Shown: positions 14,726-23,953 of the stretch, piece after piece | How the letters are laid out: every line of letters starts with the position of its first letter | How positions within the stretch are numbered: the stretch's first letter is position 1 | Source: an uncultured Porphyromonadaceae bacterium | Lineage (GTDB): Bacteria; Bacteroidota; Bacteroidia; Bacteroidales; Barnesiellaceae_A | Reading direction: 5' to 3' | DNA length: 24,238 nucleotides | Assembly (NCBI GenBank): GCA_900542255.1 | Contig: UQMR01000032.1 | Location: 1-24,238, forward strand | Made by a program: the position numbers and the translations under genes | The notes under the pieces: model-generated | Database searches by the model: none | The model's input: only the letters and a program-made list of their open reading frames with translations | Told to the model about the DNA's origin: nothing

Positions 14726-16294
14726 ATGGCTGGAAATAGCACGAAACTCTCTCCCCGGCAGAAGATGATAAACCTTATGTATATCGTCTTGACCGCCATG
14801 TTGGCTCTCAACGTGTCGAGCGATGTGCTGAACGGGTTTCGTCAGGTAGAAGACGGTCTGGGACGCTCTACGGCAACAGCAGCCGTGCGTAATGAGACAT
14901 TGTATCAGCAGTTGGCCGACTTCAACGAGCAAAACCCCGAGAAAGGCGGCGTATGGTATAGCAAGTCGCTCGAATTGAAAGAGCGTACCTCGCAACTCTA
15001 CGACTACATCGATTCGTTGAAGGTAGTCATTGTCAAGCAAGCCGATGGCGATGAGGGCGATGTGAAAAACATACAGCGTCAGGACGACCTCGAAGCCGCG
15101 TCGTATATCATGCTGTCGCCCTCGAAACGACAGGGAGCCCGATTGCGCAAGTCGATAGAAGACTATCGTTCTTACGTAAGCGACATCATGCCCGATTCTG
15201 TCAAGAAAGCCACCGTCGAAGATTGTCTCTCGACACATATCAACACACGCACCGAGAAGATTACCCCTACACTCTGGGAAGAGACCCTCTTCGAGAACAT
15301 GCCCGTTGTGGCAGCCGTGACCATCCTCACCAAGATGCAGAGTGACGTATTGTATGCCGAGAGTATGGCACTGAGTACATTGATAAACAACATCGACGTA
15401 GGCGACGTACGTGTAAACCAGCTCGACGCCTTCGTCATACCCAACTCTAAAAACATCATCCGCGGAAGCAAATACTCGGCCAACATCGTGCTCGCAGCAA
15501 TAGATACGACACAGTTGCCCAATATCTATATCGACGGCAAGGAGCTGCCGGCCGACCGCAAGGGATATTACGAAGTATTCTGCAACACAACCGGAGTCTT
15601 CGACTTCACCGGCTATCTCGAAGTGCCTCACGGCGATGGTACGGTGACCCGTCACGATTTCAGCTCTTCCTATACCGTAGTAGAGCCATCGGCCACCATA
15701 TCGGCCACGATGATGAACGTGCTGTATGCCGGTATTGCCAACCCCATCAGCATATCGGTCCCCGGCATACCCAACAATGCCATACAAGCCACCATGACCA
15801 ACGGTACCCTTACCCGCAAAGGCGACGTATGGGAAGCCCGTCCGGCCAAGGTAGGCGAGGAGGCCGTCATATCAGTCACCGCAACCATCGACGGCAATAC
15901 GCAGTCTGTCGCCAATACCGCATTCAGGGTACGGCCGCTGCCCGATCCTATGCCATATATAGCCTATCAGGATGCCAAAGGATACGAGCAACACTACAAG
16001 GGAGGCAAGCCTTTTGCCAAGACCCTTTTGTTGCAAGCCGAGGGTATAGGCGCCGCCATCGACGACGACTTGCTGAATGTGACATACCGGGTACTGAGTT
16101 TCGAGACCGTCTTCTTCGACTCTATGGGCAACGCCATCCCCGAAGTATCAGACGGTGCAAACTTCTCTCAACGACAGAAAAACTCTTTCCGCAGGCTTTC
16201 GCGCGGAAAACGATTCTATATATCGCGGGTAAGGGCTGTGGGTCCCGATGGGATAGAACGCGACCTCTCACCCATAGAGGTAATTGTAAATTGA
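14726..16294 (+). CDS. gldM: T9SS motor protein GldM/PorM
   Basis: 522 residues, usual size. The N-terminus 'SPRQKMINLMYIVLTAMLALNVSS' (9-32) is the family hallmark: one transmembrane helix preceded by a conserved Arg (Arg11 here). The remainder is a large periplasmic part that in known structures forms four stacked domains; here it can be seen as a helical first domain (about 35-220) and beta-rich later domains ('VVEPSATISATMMNVLYAGIANPISISVPGIP', about 313-344). GldM links the proton-driven GldL motor to the GldK/GldN ring. It follows gldL by 5 bases and precedes gldN by 27. Confidence 0.96.
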   Translation: MAGNSTKLSPRQKMINLMYIVLTAMLALNVSSDVLNGFRQVEDGLGRSTATAAVRNETLYQQLADFNEQNPEKGGVWYSKSLELKERTSQLYDYIDSLKVVIVKQADGDEGDVKNIQRQDDLEAASYIMLSPSKRQGARLRKSIEDYRSYVSDIMPDSVKKATVEDCLSTHINTRTEKITPTLWEETLFENMPVVAAVTILTKMQSDVLYAESMALSTLINNIDVGDVRVNQLDAFVIPNSKNIIRGSKYSANIVLAAIDTTQLPNIYIDGKELPADRKGYYEVFCNTTGVFDFTGYLEVPHGDGTVTRHDFSSSYTVVEPSATISATMMNVLYAGIANPISISVPGIPNNAIQATMTNGTLTRKGDVWEARPAKVGEEAVISVTATIDGNTQSVANTAFRVRPLPDPMPYIAYQDAKGYEQHYKGGKPFAKTLLLQAEGIGAAIDDDLLNVTYRVLSFETVFFDSMGNAIPEVSDGANFSQRQKNSFRRLSRGKRFYISRVRAVGPDGIERDLSPIEVIVN

Positions 16295-16321
16295 TAAAAC
16301 TGCATAAATATAAAAGTGTTT

Positions 16322-17425
16322 ATGAAAATATCGCAAGCTCTCATAATATCGGCACTATGCGTCTCGTTTGCCGCTGCGCCGGCCGGAGCGCAAGTCGTGC
16401 GGCGAGTCGACAGGGATGCGGCAAAGACACGCGACAAAGATAACGGCCTTACAGTGCGCGCCCAATCATTGTATGAACCCAACTCGCCGTCCGAGAAAGA
16501 CGTGCCGTGGCTGCGGGTCATATACCGCCAGTTAGACCTTACTCAAAGCGCCAATCTGCCGCTCTACTATCCCGAGGAACCTACCGAAGATTTGCAGAAC
16601 CTTTTCCGCATCATCATGCGTTTGTTGGCCAATAACCAGATATCGGCCTACGAATACCTCGACGGCCGCGAAATCTTTACCGACACCTATAAGGTAAACG
16701 TACGCGACATGTTCGACCGCTTCCATATCCTGTATACCGAGCAAAAGGGGAGTACCGAGAAAAACCCCCTCTTTACCGTAGAGGAGAGTGACGTACCCTG
16801 CAACGAGGTACTCTCGTACTATATCATAGAGAAGTGGGTGTTCGACCGTCGGGCCTCGAAGTACAAGGTAGAGATAGAAGCCATATGCCCCGTCCTGCAC
16901 CGCAGCGGCGATTTCGGCGGAGAGCCCGTGCGCTATCCCATGTTCTGGGTGCAATACAACGACCTGCGACCCTACATGGCACAGCAGTATATCATGACCG
17001 GCGATGCCAATCATGTGATGCAATACAACTACGACGACTACTTCAAGATGGGTATGTACGATGGCGAAATCTACAAGACACGCAATCTGCGCAACCAGTC
17101 GTTGATGCAGCTTTTCCCCACCGATTCGCTCATGAAGCATGCCCAAGACAGCATAGAGCAGAGCCTCGACACCTTCGGTAAGCAGCTCTGGGTACTTACC
17201 CCCGAAGAGATAGAGGCCGCCCGTGAAGCCGCCGCTGCAAGCGATACCACGGCCGTCGACGATGCCGACAAAAAGGCGTCGGTAAAAGAGGAGAGCGACA
17301 ATAAGAAAAAGGAGCGTTCGTCGCGCTCTTCCCGCAGTAGCAGCAAGAAAAAGCCTAAGGCTGTGAAACAAAAGCAGTCGTCGGGCAACAGCGCACCCAT
17401 ACGCTCGGTGCGTCGGACAAAATAG
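16322..17425 (+). CDS. gldN: T9SS ring protein GldN/PorN with basic C-terminal tail
   Basis: 367 residues from ATG 16322; a GTG six bases upstream is less likely. A signal peptide ends at about residue 24 (AAPAGAQ). The core (about 50-290) carries the GldN pattern: 'VPWLRVIYRQLDL', 'NLPLYYPEEP', 'NLFRIIMRLLANNQISAYEYLDGREIF', 'YYIIEKWVFDRRASKYKVEIEAICP', 'YPMFWVQYNDLRPYMA'. With GldK it forms the periplasmic ring and contacts GldM. From about residue 305 the protein changes into an Ala-rich stretch and then a low-complexity tail rich in Lys, Ser and Arg (about 317-367). Such a tail is not needed for the core fold and may touch peptidoglycan or be disordered. A hairpin terminator follows. Confidence 0.95.
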   Translation: MKISQALIISALCVSFAAAPAGAQVVRRVDRDAAKTRDKDNGLTVRAQSLYEPNSPSEKDVPWLRVIYRQLDLTQSANLPLYYPEEPTEDLQNLFRIIMRLLANNQISAYEYLDGREIFTDTYKVNVRDMFDRFHILYTEQKGSTEKNPLFTVEESDVPCNEVLSYYIIEKWVFDRRASKYKVEIEAICPVLHRSGDFGGEPVRYPMFWVQYNDLRPYMAQQYIMTGDANHVMQYNYDDYFKMGMYDGEIYKTRNLRNQSLMQLFPTDSLMKHAQDSIEQSLDTFGKQLWVLTPEEIEAAREAAAASDTTAVDDADKKASVKEESDNKKKERSSRSSRSSSKKKPKAVKQKQSSGNSAPIRSVRRTK

Positions 17426-17447
17426 GAAAGATTTGTTTCTAATACAC

Positions 17448-17484
17448 GAAGAGGAGCTGTGTCGGATAGGCGCAGCTCCTCTTC
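17448..17484 (+). terminator. Terminator hairpin of the T9SS operon
   Basis: GAAGAGGAGCTG (17448-17459) pairs perfectly over 12 bp with CAGCTCCTCTTC (17473-17484), loop of 13 bases. It lacks a proper T run, but its position 22 bases after gldN supports a role in ending or protecting the operon mRNA. Confidence 0.75.
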
Positions 17485-17766
17485 TGTATCCCTATATCAG
17501 AGAACTCTTGTATAAAAGAGAGCGGCTGTGTCGCAAGTCATTTCAGGCGGCCGGCCCGCTCTTTTCCCGCCCTTCCTGACCCGGTAGTGTACACTCATGC
17601 AGAGGCACCCCCTTTTGTTATCTGCACAGGGAGTCACCCTCCGCTTTCTTGTTGTTAGATACGACAAGAGCAAGGCCAGGGAGAGACTTGTCACAGCAGA
17701 AACAGTGCCATTATAGAGTGGCAATAGGCAAAAATGCGACGACCGGCAGAATAAAGCGCAAAGAGC
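17485..17766. other. Intergenic stretch between T9SS and xylose genes
   Basis: No gene is supported here. Short open frames on either strand have no recognisable composition or motifs. Some short inverted pairs are present, but none is convincing. Confidence 0.5.
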
Positions 17767-17797
17767 TTTTCCTTTCGGAAAAAATACATTACTTTTG
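17767..17797 (+). promoter_or_regulatory. Candidate promoter of xylBAE
   Basis: TACTTTTG at 17790-17797 fits TAnnTTTG, with TTTT at 17767-17770 as an imperfect -33 box 19 bases upstream. Transcription would start about 50 bases before xylB. No operator repeat is obvious. Confidence 0.4.
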
Positions 17798-17856
17798 GGT
17801 CATAGAATTTATACACGATTTCGAGACCTTAAATAGCTATCATAAAAACAATTTCT

Positions 17857-19347
17857 ATGTATTTGCTGGGATATGACATAGGAAGCTCTTCGGTGAAGGC
17901 TTCGCTTGTAAATGCGGCCACAGGAGAGTGCGTCGCCGCAGACTTCTTTCCAAAGAAAGAGATGGAGATAACGGCCGTCGCTGTCGGCATGGCCGAGCAG
18001 CGTCCCGACGAGTGGTGGCGCAACCTGCGCCTCGCCACACAATCTATATTGGCCGCCTCGGGCATCGACAAGAGCGACATAAAGGCAATAGGTATCTCAT
18101 ACCAGATGCACGGCCTCGTAGCCGTCGACCGCGAGGGGAATCCCTTGCGTCCGGCCATTATATGGTGCGACAGCCGCGGTGTGCCATACGGCAAGGCCGC
18201 TTCCGAAGCGTTGGGCGAAGCCTACTGTTTAGGCCACCTGTTACAATCGCCGGGTAATTTTACCGCCTCCAAGCTGGCTTGGGTAAAAGAGCATGAGCCC
18301 GCCCTCTATGAGCGCATCTACAAAATATTGCTGCCGGGCGATTATATAGCCCTGCGCCTTACGGGAAGTATGGCCACAACCCTCTCGGGGCTTTCCGAAG
18401 GAATCTTTTGGGATTTCAAGGAGAACTGCGTTTCGCAACCCCTCATGTCATATTTCGGATTCGACAAGGCCATATTGCCTCCCCTCGTGCCCACGATGGG
18501 CGAGCAGGGGCGCGTTACAGCCGAGGCCGCCCGCGAGCTGGGCCTGCAAGAAGGCACCCCCGTTACCTACCGGGCCGGCGACCAGCCCAACAACGCACTC
18601 TCGCTCAATGTGATGGAGCCCGGCGAGATAGCCTCTACCGCCGGTACGTCGGGCGTGGTTTATGGCATCAACGACAAAATAGCCTGCGACAAGCTGTCGC
18701 GCATCAACCTCTTTGCACACGTCAATCACACGGCCGAGCATCCGCGGCTTGGGCTCATGACCTGTATCAACGGTACGGGAATCCTCAACTCGTGGCTCAA
18801 ACGCAACGTCGTGCCCGCCGATTGCTCATACGACGATATGAATGCCCTTGCGGCACAAGTACCGGTAGGAGCCTGCGGTGTAAGCGTGATACCCTTTGGA
18901 AACGGAGCCGAGCGCATCTTGCAAAACCGCGAGGCCGGCGCCTCGGTACATGGGCTTAGTTTCAATACGCACGACCGCCGCCATCTCTTGCGCGCCGCAC
19001 AAGAAGGCATCGTCTATTCGTTTATGTACGGCATGGAAATCATGGTCGAGGCCGGTATGCAAATTTCGGTAATCAAAGCCGGAGTGGCTAACATGTTCCT
19101 CAGCCCCATATTCCGTGCGGCTTTGGCCGGTATCTCGGGAGCGACCATAGAGCTGTACGATACCGACGGCTCGGTAGGGGCAGCCAAGGGAGCCGGTATA
19201 GGAGCCGGTATCTATGCCGATGCAGCCGAGGCCTTTGCCACATTGCGCCGCATAGAGACGATAGAACCCTCGCCAGCCGATGCCCAAGCCTACCGCGAGG
19301 CATATGAGTTATGGAAATCGCGCTTGCAGAAGAGTATTGCAGAATAA
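17857..19347 (+). CDS. xylB: Xylulokinase
   Basis: 496 residues, normal for FGGY-family carbohydrate kinases. It phosphorylates D-xylulose to xylulose 5-phosphate with ATP. Seen: the N-terminal ATPase-fold opening 'LGYDIGSSSVKASLV' (4-18), 'GISYQMHGLVAVD' (79-91) with the substrate-binding MHG segment typical of xylulokinases, 'IIWCDSRG' (101-108), the catalytic Asp242 in 'AGDQPNNAL', and the phosphate-binding 'STAGTSGVV' (260-268). Followed after 36 bases by xylA on the same strand, so the kinase precedes the isomerase as in other Bacteroidales. The pairing with xylA makes xylulose the substrate with high confidence. Confidence 0.96.
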   Translation: MYLLGYDIGSSSVKASLVNAATGECVAADFFPKKEMEITAVAVGMAEQRPDEWWRNLRLATQSILAASGIDKSDIKAIGISYQMHGLVAVDREGNPLRPAIIWCDSRGVPYGKAASEALGEAYCLGHLLQSPGNFTASKLAWVKEHEPALYERIYKILLPGDYIALRLTGSMATTLSGLSEGIFWDFKENCVSQPLMSYFGFDKAILPPLVPTMGEQGRVTAEAARELGLQEGTPVTYRAGDQPNNALSLNVMEPGEIASTAGTSGVVYGINDKIACDKLSRINLFAHVNHTAEHPRLGLMTCINGTGILNSWLKRNVVPADCSYDDMNALAAQVPVGACGVSVIPFGNGAERILQNREAGASVHGLSFNTHDRRHLLRAAQEGIVYSFMYGMEIMVEAGMQISVIKAGVANMFLSPIFRAALAGISGATIELYDTDGSVGAAKGAGIGAGIYADAAEAFATLRRIETIEPSPADAQAYREAYELWKSRLQKSIAE

Positions 19348-19383
19348 AATGATAAATTATAAACTTTATAACACAAAAAAATC

Positions 19384-20700
19384 ATGTCAAAAAAAGAGTA
19401 TTTCCCCGGTATAGGAAAAATCAAGTTCGAAGGCAAAGAGAGCCGCAATCCCCTCTCATTCCGTTATTACGACCCCGAGAAAGTCATCATGGGCAAAAAG
19501 ATGAAAGATTGGCTGCGCTTCTCCATGGCATGGTGGCACACCCTCTGTGCCGAAGGCGGCGACCAATTCGGCGGCGGCACCAAAACATTCCCGTGGAACG
19601 AGGCAAGCGACCCGTTGGAGGCAGCCAAGGAGAAGATGGATGCCGGCTTTGAAATCATGCAGAAGTTGGGTATAGAATACTATTGCTTCCACGATGTCGA
19701 CCTCATCAGCGAAGGCAAGAGTGTTGCCGAGTATGAGGCCAACCTCAAAGCCATCGTAGAATATGCCAAGCAGAAACAGGCCGAGACCGGTATCAAGCTC
19801 TTGTGGGGTACGGCCAACGTATTCGGACACAAACGCTATATGAACGGCGCCTCTACCAACCCCGACTTTGACGTCGTGGCACGTGCTATTGTACAGATAA
19901 AGAATGCCATAGACGCCACCATCGCATTGGGCGGCGAGAACTATGTCTTCTGGGGCGGTCGCGAAGGCTATATGTCGTTGCTCAATACCGACCAGAAACG
20001 CGAGAAAGAGCACATGGCAATGATGCTGCGCATGGCCCGCGACTATGCCCGCTCGAAAGGTTTCAAGGGCACCTTCCTCATAGAGCCCAAGCCCATGGAG
20101 CCCTCCAAACATCAGTATGATGCCGATACCGAGACCGTCATAGGATTCCTGCGCGCCCACGGGCTCGACAAAGACTTCAAGGTAAACATCGAGGTCAACC
20201 ACGCCACGCTCGCCGGCCACACCTTCGAGCACGAGCTGGCCTGTGCCGTCGATGCCGGTATGTTGGGCTCTATCGATGCCAACCGCGGCGACTACCAAAA
20301 CGGTTGGGATACCGACCAGTTCCCCATTGACAACTACGAGCTTACGCAAGCCATGATGCAAATCATACGCAACGGCGGCCTGGGTACGGGCGGTATGAAT
20401 TTCGATGCCAAGACACGCCGCAACTCTACCGACCTCGAAGATATCTTCATTGCCCATATCGCCGGTATGGACGTGATGGCACGCGCATTGGAGTCGGCCG
20501 CCGAGCTGTTGGAGAAATCGCCCATCCCCTCGATGCTCAAAGAGCGCTACGCTTCGTTCGACAGCGGTATGGGTAAAGAGTTCGAGGAGGGCAAGCTCAC
20601 ACTCGAACAGGTATACGAATATGGCAAGAAAGTCGACGAGCCTCGCCAGACAAGCGGCAAGCAAGAGCTGTATGAGGCATACCTCAATATGTATTGCTGA
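19384..20700 (+). CDS. xylA: Xylose isomerase
   Basis: 438 residues, class II length with the N-terminal extension. It converts D-xylose to D-xylulose using two divalent metals. Visible active-site elements: 'WWHTLC' (50-55), the catalytic His103 and Asp106 in '[12 protein letters not shown]', 'FWGGREGY' (189-196), metal ligand Glu234 with Lys236 in '[14 protein letters not shown]', Glu270 and His273 in '[17 protein letters not shown]', and Asp298, Asp309, Asp311 in '[18 protein letters not shown]'. All expected residues are present, so it should be active. It lies between xylB and the xylose transporter gene; an intercistronic hairpin follows. Confidence 0.98.
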   Translation: MSKKEYFPGIGKIKFEGKESRNPLSFRYYDPEKVIMGKKMKDWLRFSMAWWHTLCAEGGDQFGGGTKTFPWNEASDPLEAAKEKMDAGFEIMQKLGIEYYCFHDVDLISEGKSVAEYEANLKAIVEYAKQKQAETGIKLLWGTANVFGHKRYMNGASTNPDFDVVARAIVQIKNAIDATIALGGENYVFWGGREGYMSLLNTDQKREKEHMAMMLRMARDYARSKGFKGTFLIEPKPMEPSKHQYDADTETVIGFLRAHGLDKDFKVNIEVNHATLAGHTFEHELACAVDAGMLGSIDANRGDYQNGWDTDQFPIDNYELTQAMMQIIRNGGLGTGGMNFDAKTRRNSTDLEDIFIAHIAGMDVMARALESAAELLEKSPIPSMLKERYASFDSGMGKEFEEGKLTLEQVYEYGKKVDEPRQTSGKQELYEAYLNMYC

Positions 20701-20718
20701 TTCTCCCATACATGAGCC

Positions 20719-20744
20719 CCCGCCCGTTCCCAGCAACGGGCGGG
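20719..20744 (+). terminator. Intercistronic hairpin between xylA and xylE
   Basis: CCCGCCCGTT (20719-20728) pairs perfectly with AACGGGCGGG (20735-20744) around a 6-base loop. Only short T runs follow. It could partly end transcription or protect the 3' end of the xylBA mRNA so that isomerase and kinase exceed transporter. Confidence 0.65.
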
Positions 20745-20787
20745 AGCTTCCCTTTCATCAAGTAGAACTATCGCAAAAAGATATATC

Positions 20788-22242
20788 ATGACAGACACAC
20801 AAAACGGCAGCAAACTCTATCTCACGGGTATCATCTCGGTCGCTATCTTAGGAGGATTGCTTTTTGGCTACGATACGGCCGTCATCTCGGGAGCCGAGAA
20901 GGCGCTCGAAGCATTTTTCATCGAGGGAAACTTCGGATACAATAAGTTTTGGCATGGCGTGACGGCATCGAGCGCTCTCATAGGCTGCGTCATAGGCAGT
21001 GCCATATCGGGCGTGATGGCCTCCGGGTTGGGACGCCGCAACTCGTTGCGCGTGGCCGCGCTCCTCTTTTTTGTCTCGGCGTTAGGCTCATTCTATCCCG
21101 AGTTCTTGTTCTTCGAGGAGGGCGATTCGTCGCTGGCGCTGCTGGTAACATTCAACATCTATCGCATCATAGGCGGGGTAGGAGTAGGTCTGGCATCGGC
21201 CGTATGCCCCATGTATATTGCCGAGGTGGCACCCTCCAATATCCGGGGCACCCTGGTGTCGTGCAACCAGTTTGCCATTATCTTCGGTATGTTGGTGGTA
21301 TATTTTGTCAACTACCTTATATTGGGCGACAACCTCAATCCGCGCGTTGTCGATGGCGCCATTCTCAACCTCACGGGCGACGATTATGAGCGCGTGCGCT
21401 GGACGATAGACAAAGGCTGGCGCTATATGTTCGTCTCGGAAGCCGTTCCGGCGGGGCTTTTCGGGTTGCTGCTCTTCCTTGTGCCCGAGACACCGCGCTA
21501 CCTGGCAATGGTCAATAAAGACAAGCAGGCATACGATATATTAGAGAAGATAAACGGCCGCAAGAAAGCCTCGCAAATCCTTGCCGAGATAAAAGCAACA
21601 GCAAGCGAGAAGACCGAGAAGCTCCTCACCTACGGCGTGGCAGTCATCGTAATAGGCATTATGCTCTCCGTTTTCCAGCAGGCAGTAGGTATCAATGCCG
21701 TGCTGTACTATGCCCCGCGCATATTCGAGGGTGCGCTCGGTGCCGGCAGCGACGGTATGGTGCAAACCGTGATAATGGGTGTCGTCAACATAGTGTTTAC
21801 GTTGGTAGCCATCTTTACCGTCGACAAGTTCGGTCGCAAGCCCTTGCTTATCATCGGCTCGTTGGGCATGGCCGTAGGCGCCTTTGCCGTTGCCATATGC
21901 GACTCCATGGGGCTCAAAGGCATTGTCCCCGTGCTATCTATTATCGTCTATGCCGCCTTCTTCATGATGTCGTGGGGCCCCATCTGCTGGGTGCTTATCT
22001 CCGAGATATTCCCCAACACCATACGCGGTGCAGCCGTAGCCATAGCCGTAGCCTTCCAGTGGATATTCAACTACCTCGTATCCTCTACCTTCCCGGCACT
22101 CTACGAGTTCAGTCCCTTCTTCACCTATGCCATGTATGGCGTGATATGTGTGGCCGCCGCCCTCTTCGTATGGCGTGCAGTCCCCGAGACCAAAGGCAAG
22201 ACGCTCGAAGATATGACCGCCCTCTGGCGCAAGAGACGGTAA
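20788..22242 (+). CDS. xylE: D-xylose/H+ symporter, sugar porter family
   Basis: 484 residues, 12 predicted transmembrane helices of the major facilitator superfamily sugar porter type. Helix 1 contains 'LGGLLFGYDTAVISG' (21-35), with Asp29 in the position of the proton-coupling Asp of E. coli XylE. Other family signatures are GRR (82-84), 'PETPRYL' after helix 6, 'QQAVGINAVLYYAPRIFE' in helix 7, 'DKFGRKPLL', and 'PETKGKTLEDM' near the C-terminus. It imports D-xylose with protons across the inner membrane. Context after xylB and xylA supports xylose rather than another sugar. An unusual acidic loop 'PEFLFFEEGDSS' lies between early helices. No regulator gene is adjacent. Confidence 0.94.
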   Translation: MTDTQNGSKLYLTGIISVAILGGLLFGYDTAVISGAEKALEAFFIEGNFGYNKFWHGVTASSALIGCVIGSAISGVMASGLGRRNSLRVAALLFFVSALGSFYPEFLFFEEGDSSLALLVTFNIYRIIGGVGVGLASAVCPMYIAEVAPSNIRGTLVSCNQFAIIFGMLVVYFVNYLILGDNLNPRVVDGAILNLTGDDYERVRWTIDKGWRYMFVSEAVPAGLFGLLLFLVPETPRYLAMVNKDKQAYDILEKINGRKKASQILAEIKATASEKTEKLLTYGVAVIVIGIMLSVFQQAVGINAVLYYAPRIFEGALGAGSDGMVQTVIMGVVNIVFTLVAIFTVDKFGRKPLLIIGSLGMAVGAFAVAICDSMGLKGIVPVLSIIVYAAFFMMSWGPICWVLISEIFPNTIRGAAVAIAVAFQWIFNYLVSSTFPALYEFSPFFTYAMYGVICVAAALFVWRAVPETKGKTLEDMTALWRKRR

Positions 22243-22280
22243 TCATATTGCAAAAGAGCAGTATCATAGAGTAACGAGGC

Positions 22281-22320
22281 CCCCCCTCATCATATATGTT
22301 ATGGTGAGGGGGGTGCTTTA
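22281..22320 (+). terminator. Terminator after xylE
   Basis: CCCCCCTCA (22281-22289) pairs with TGAGGGGGG (22305-22313), extended by further pairs inside the loop, and is followed by a short T-containing tract (TGCTTTATAT). It closes the xylose operon. Confidence 0.8.
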
Positions 22321-22449
22321 TATATGCCACACTGTCGGTTATGCGGCAATTCAACGGATGAATATTTTTTTTGAAAGCATTGGGCAAACCGCAAAAAATA
22401 GTTGTTGCGGAAGAGGATATTTCCGTCCGAAAACATTATTTTTGATGCC

Positions 22450-23442
22450 ATGAAACGTTTCTACCCATTATATCTCTTATGTATGGCGGCGATAGTCGGT
22501 GTGGCAGGATGCCAGGGTAAAACATCGCGCGAGACAGTGCGCGAGGAGTCCCCGGCAGTAGAAGTGCCTCATTTCAATGCCGATAGTGCCTACTCCTATA
22601 TGGCACGTCAGGTCGCATTCGGTTACCGTGTGCCCGGTACCGAGGCTCATCGCGCTACGGCCGAATGGCTGGCCTCCAAGTTGCAGGAATGCGGAGCAAC
22701 GGTGACACGACAGGAGGCCCTCCTCACCGCGTGGGACGGTACCCGCCTGCCCTCATGCAATATCATAGGTTCATTTGCCCCCGAAAAGCCGACGCGCCTG
22801 TTGTTGCTGGCACATTGGGACTCGCGGCCCTATGCCGACCACGACCCCGACCCGGCCTTCCGCCGCAAGCCCATCGATGGTGCCAACGACGGTGCGAGCG
22901 GTGTAGGAGTGTTGCTCGAAATAGCCCGCCATTTGGCCCAGAATCCCCCGCAGGTAGGTGTAGATATACTCCTGCTCGATGCCGAAGACTACGGCGCGCC
23001 GCGTGAGGAGGCCGACGATGGCTCTTCGTGGGCATTGGGCTCCCAGTATTGGGCAGAGCACCCTCATAAGCCCGGTTACAGGGCGCGTTTTGCCATCCTG
23101 CTCGATATGGTAGGGGCCAAAGGGGCCACCTTCTATCGCGAGCAGTTCTCGCAATATTGGGCACCGGCCGTACTCGATAAGGTATGGGCTGCCGCGGCAC
23201 GATTGGGGTACGACTATCTCTTTATCGACGAGGCGGGCGGTGGTGTTACCGACGACCACTTGTATATCAACCGCTACGGTATCCCAACCATAGACATCAT
23301 ACATCAGGAGCCGCAGTCGCCTACCGGATTTTTCCCATATTGGCACACTCGCGGCGACAATATGGAGCATATCGACAAAACCGTCCTCGAAGCTGTGGGC
23401 CGAACGGTGATGACGGTAGTGTATGAGGAGAAGATACAGTAA
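22450..23442 (+). CDS. Glutaminyl-peptide cyclotransferase-like M28 lipoprotein
   Basis: 330 residues from the ATG at 22450. An upstream TTG at 22402 is in frame but would place extra residues before a normal lipoprotein signal. The lipobox is VAGC with Cys21. The mature part is an M28-type zinc fold: 'LLLAHWDSRPYADHDPDP' (118-135), 'IDGANDGASGVGVLLE' (142-157), 'LLLDAEDYG' (174-182), 'LLDMVG' (217-222), 'VTDDHLYINRYGIPTIDII' (266-284) and 'WHTRGDNMEHID' (298-309). This set fits animal-type (type II) glutaminyl cyclases, which turn an N-terminal Gln into pyroglutamate, better than aminopeptidases. In periodontal Bacteroidales a related enzyme acts on exported proteins whose mature N-terminus is Gln. 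Envelope-anchored location fits that role. It is followed by a hairpin and sufE. Confidence 0.87.
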   Translation: MKRFYPLYLLCMAAIVGVAGCQGKTSRETVREESPAVEVPHFNADSAYSYMARQVAFGYRVPGTEAHRATAEWLASKLQECGATVTRQEALLTAWDGTRLPSCNIIGSFAPEKPTRLLLLAHWDSRPYADHDPDPAFRRKPIDGANDGASGVGVLLEIARHLAQNPPQVGVDILLLDAEDYGAPREEADDGSSWALGSQYWAEHPHKPGYRARFAILLDMVGAKGATFYREQFSQYWAPAVLDKVWAAAARLGYDYLFIDEAGGGVTDDHLYINRYGIPTIDIIHQEPQSPTGFFPYWHTRGDNMEHIDKTVLEAVGRTVMTVVYEEKIQ

Positions 23443-23443
23443 C

Positions 23444-23471
23444 CGCATGCAGCGGTGAAACGCTGCATGCG
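23444..23471 (+). terminator. Hairpin between the cyclotransferase-like gene and sufE
   Basis: An 11-bp perfect stem (23444-23454 with 23461-23471) around a GTGAAA loop, with no T run. It may terminate, attenuate or stabilise the mRNA ahead of sufE. Confidence 0.6.
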
Positions 23472-23516
23472 CTCCCATATTTACAGCGAAATATCAATTT
23501 CAAAAACGATAAGGAA

Positions 23517-23948
23517 ATGACAATAGATGAAATTCAAGATGAGATAATCGACGAATTTTCGGTATTCGACGATTGGATGGACAAATACCAGATACTCATA
23601 GATATGGGCAACTCGCTGCCCCCCTTCGACGAGACGTATCGCATAGACCAGAATCTCATTGAGGGATGTCAGAGCCGTGTGTGGCTGCATGCCGAGTATC
23701 GCGACGGGCATATCTACTTCTCTGCCGACAGCGATGCCATCATCGTGAAAGGCATAATCTCCCTGTTGATGAAGGTCCTTTCGGGACGTACACCCGACGA
23801 AATTCTCGCCTCGGACCTCCATTTTATCGATGCCATCGGCTTGAAAGAGCATCTCTCGCCCACACGTTCCAACGGTCTGCTCTCTATGGTAAAACAGATG
23901 CGCCTCTATGCTCTTGCCTACAAGACCAAGGGGAGTGAAAACAAATAG
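23517..23948 (+). CDS. sufE: Cysteine desulfuration protein SufE
   Basis: 143 residues, full length. SufE accepts sulfur from the cysteine desulfurase SufS and passes it to the Fe-S scaffold. The acceptor Cys51 is in the usual 'LIEGCQSRVWL' segment (48-57), and the family features 'MGNSLPPFDETYR' (30-42) and 'SPTRSNGLLSMVKQM' near the C-terminus are present. The start ATG at 23517 has a purine-rich AAGGA just upstream. The suf genes themselves are not in the window. The next gene starts 5 bases after the stop. Confidence 0.95.
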   Translation: MTIDEIQDEIIDEFSVFDDWMDKYQILIDMGNSLPPFDETYRIDQNLIEGCQSRVWLHAEYRDGHIYFSADSDAIIVKGIISLLMKVLSGRTPDEILASDLHFIDAIGLKEHLSPTRSNGLLSMVKQMRLYALAYKTKGSENK

Positions 23949-23953
23949 CCGCC

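Noticed and set aside
14588..15787. Long minus-strand open frame of 399 codons
   Set aside because: It lies antisense to gldL and gldM, which are clear family members. The composition (runs of Val, Gly, Tyr, His) is that of a shadow frame.
17497..17724. Minus-strand open frame of 75 codons in the gldN-xylB gap
   Set aside because: No motif, biased composition and no promoter or start context. Treated as non-coding.
19456..20736. Minus-strand open frame of 426 codons
   Set aside because: Antisense to xylA, whose active site is complete. The frame is long only because of the codon bias of xylA.
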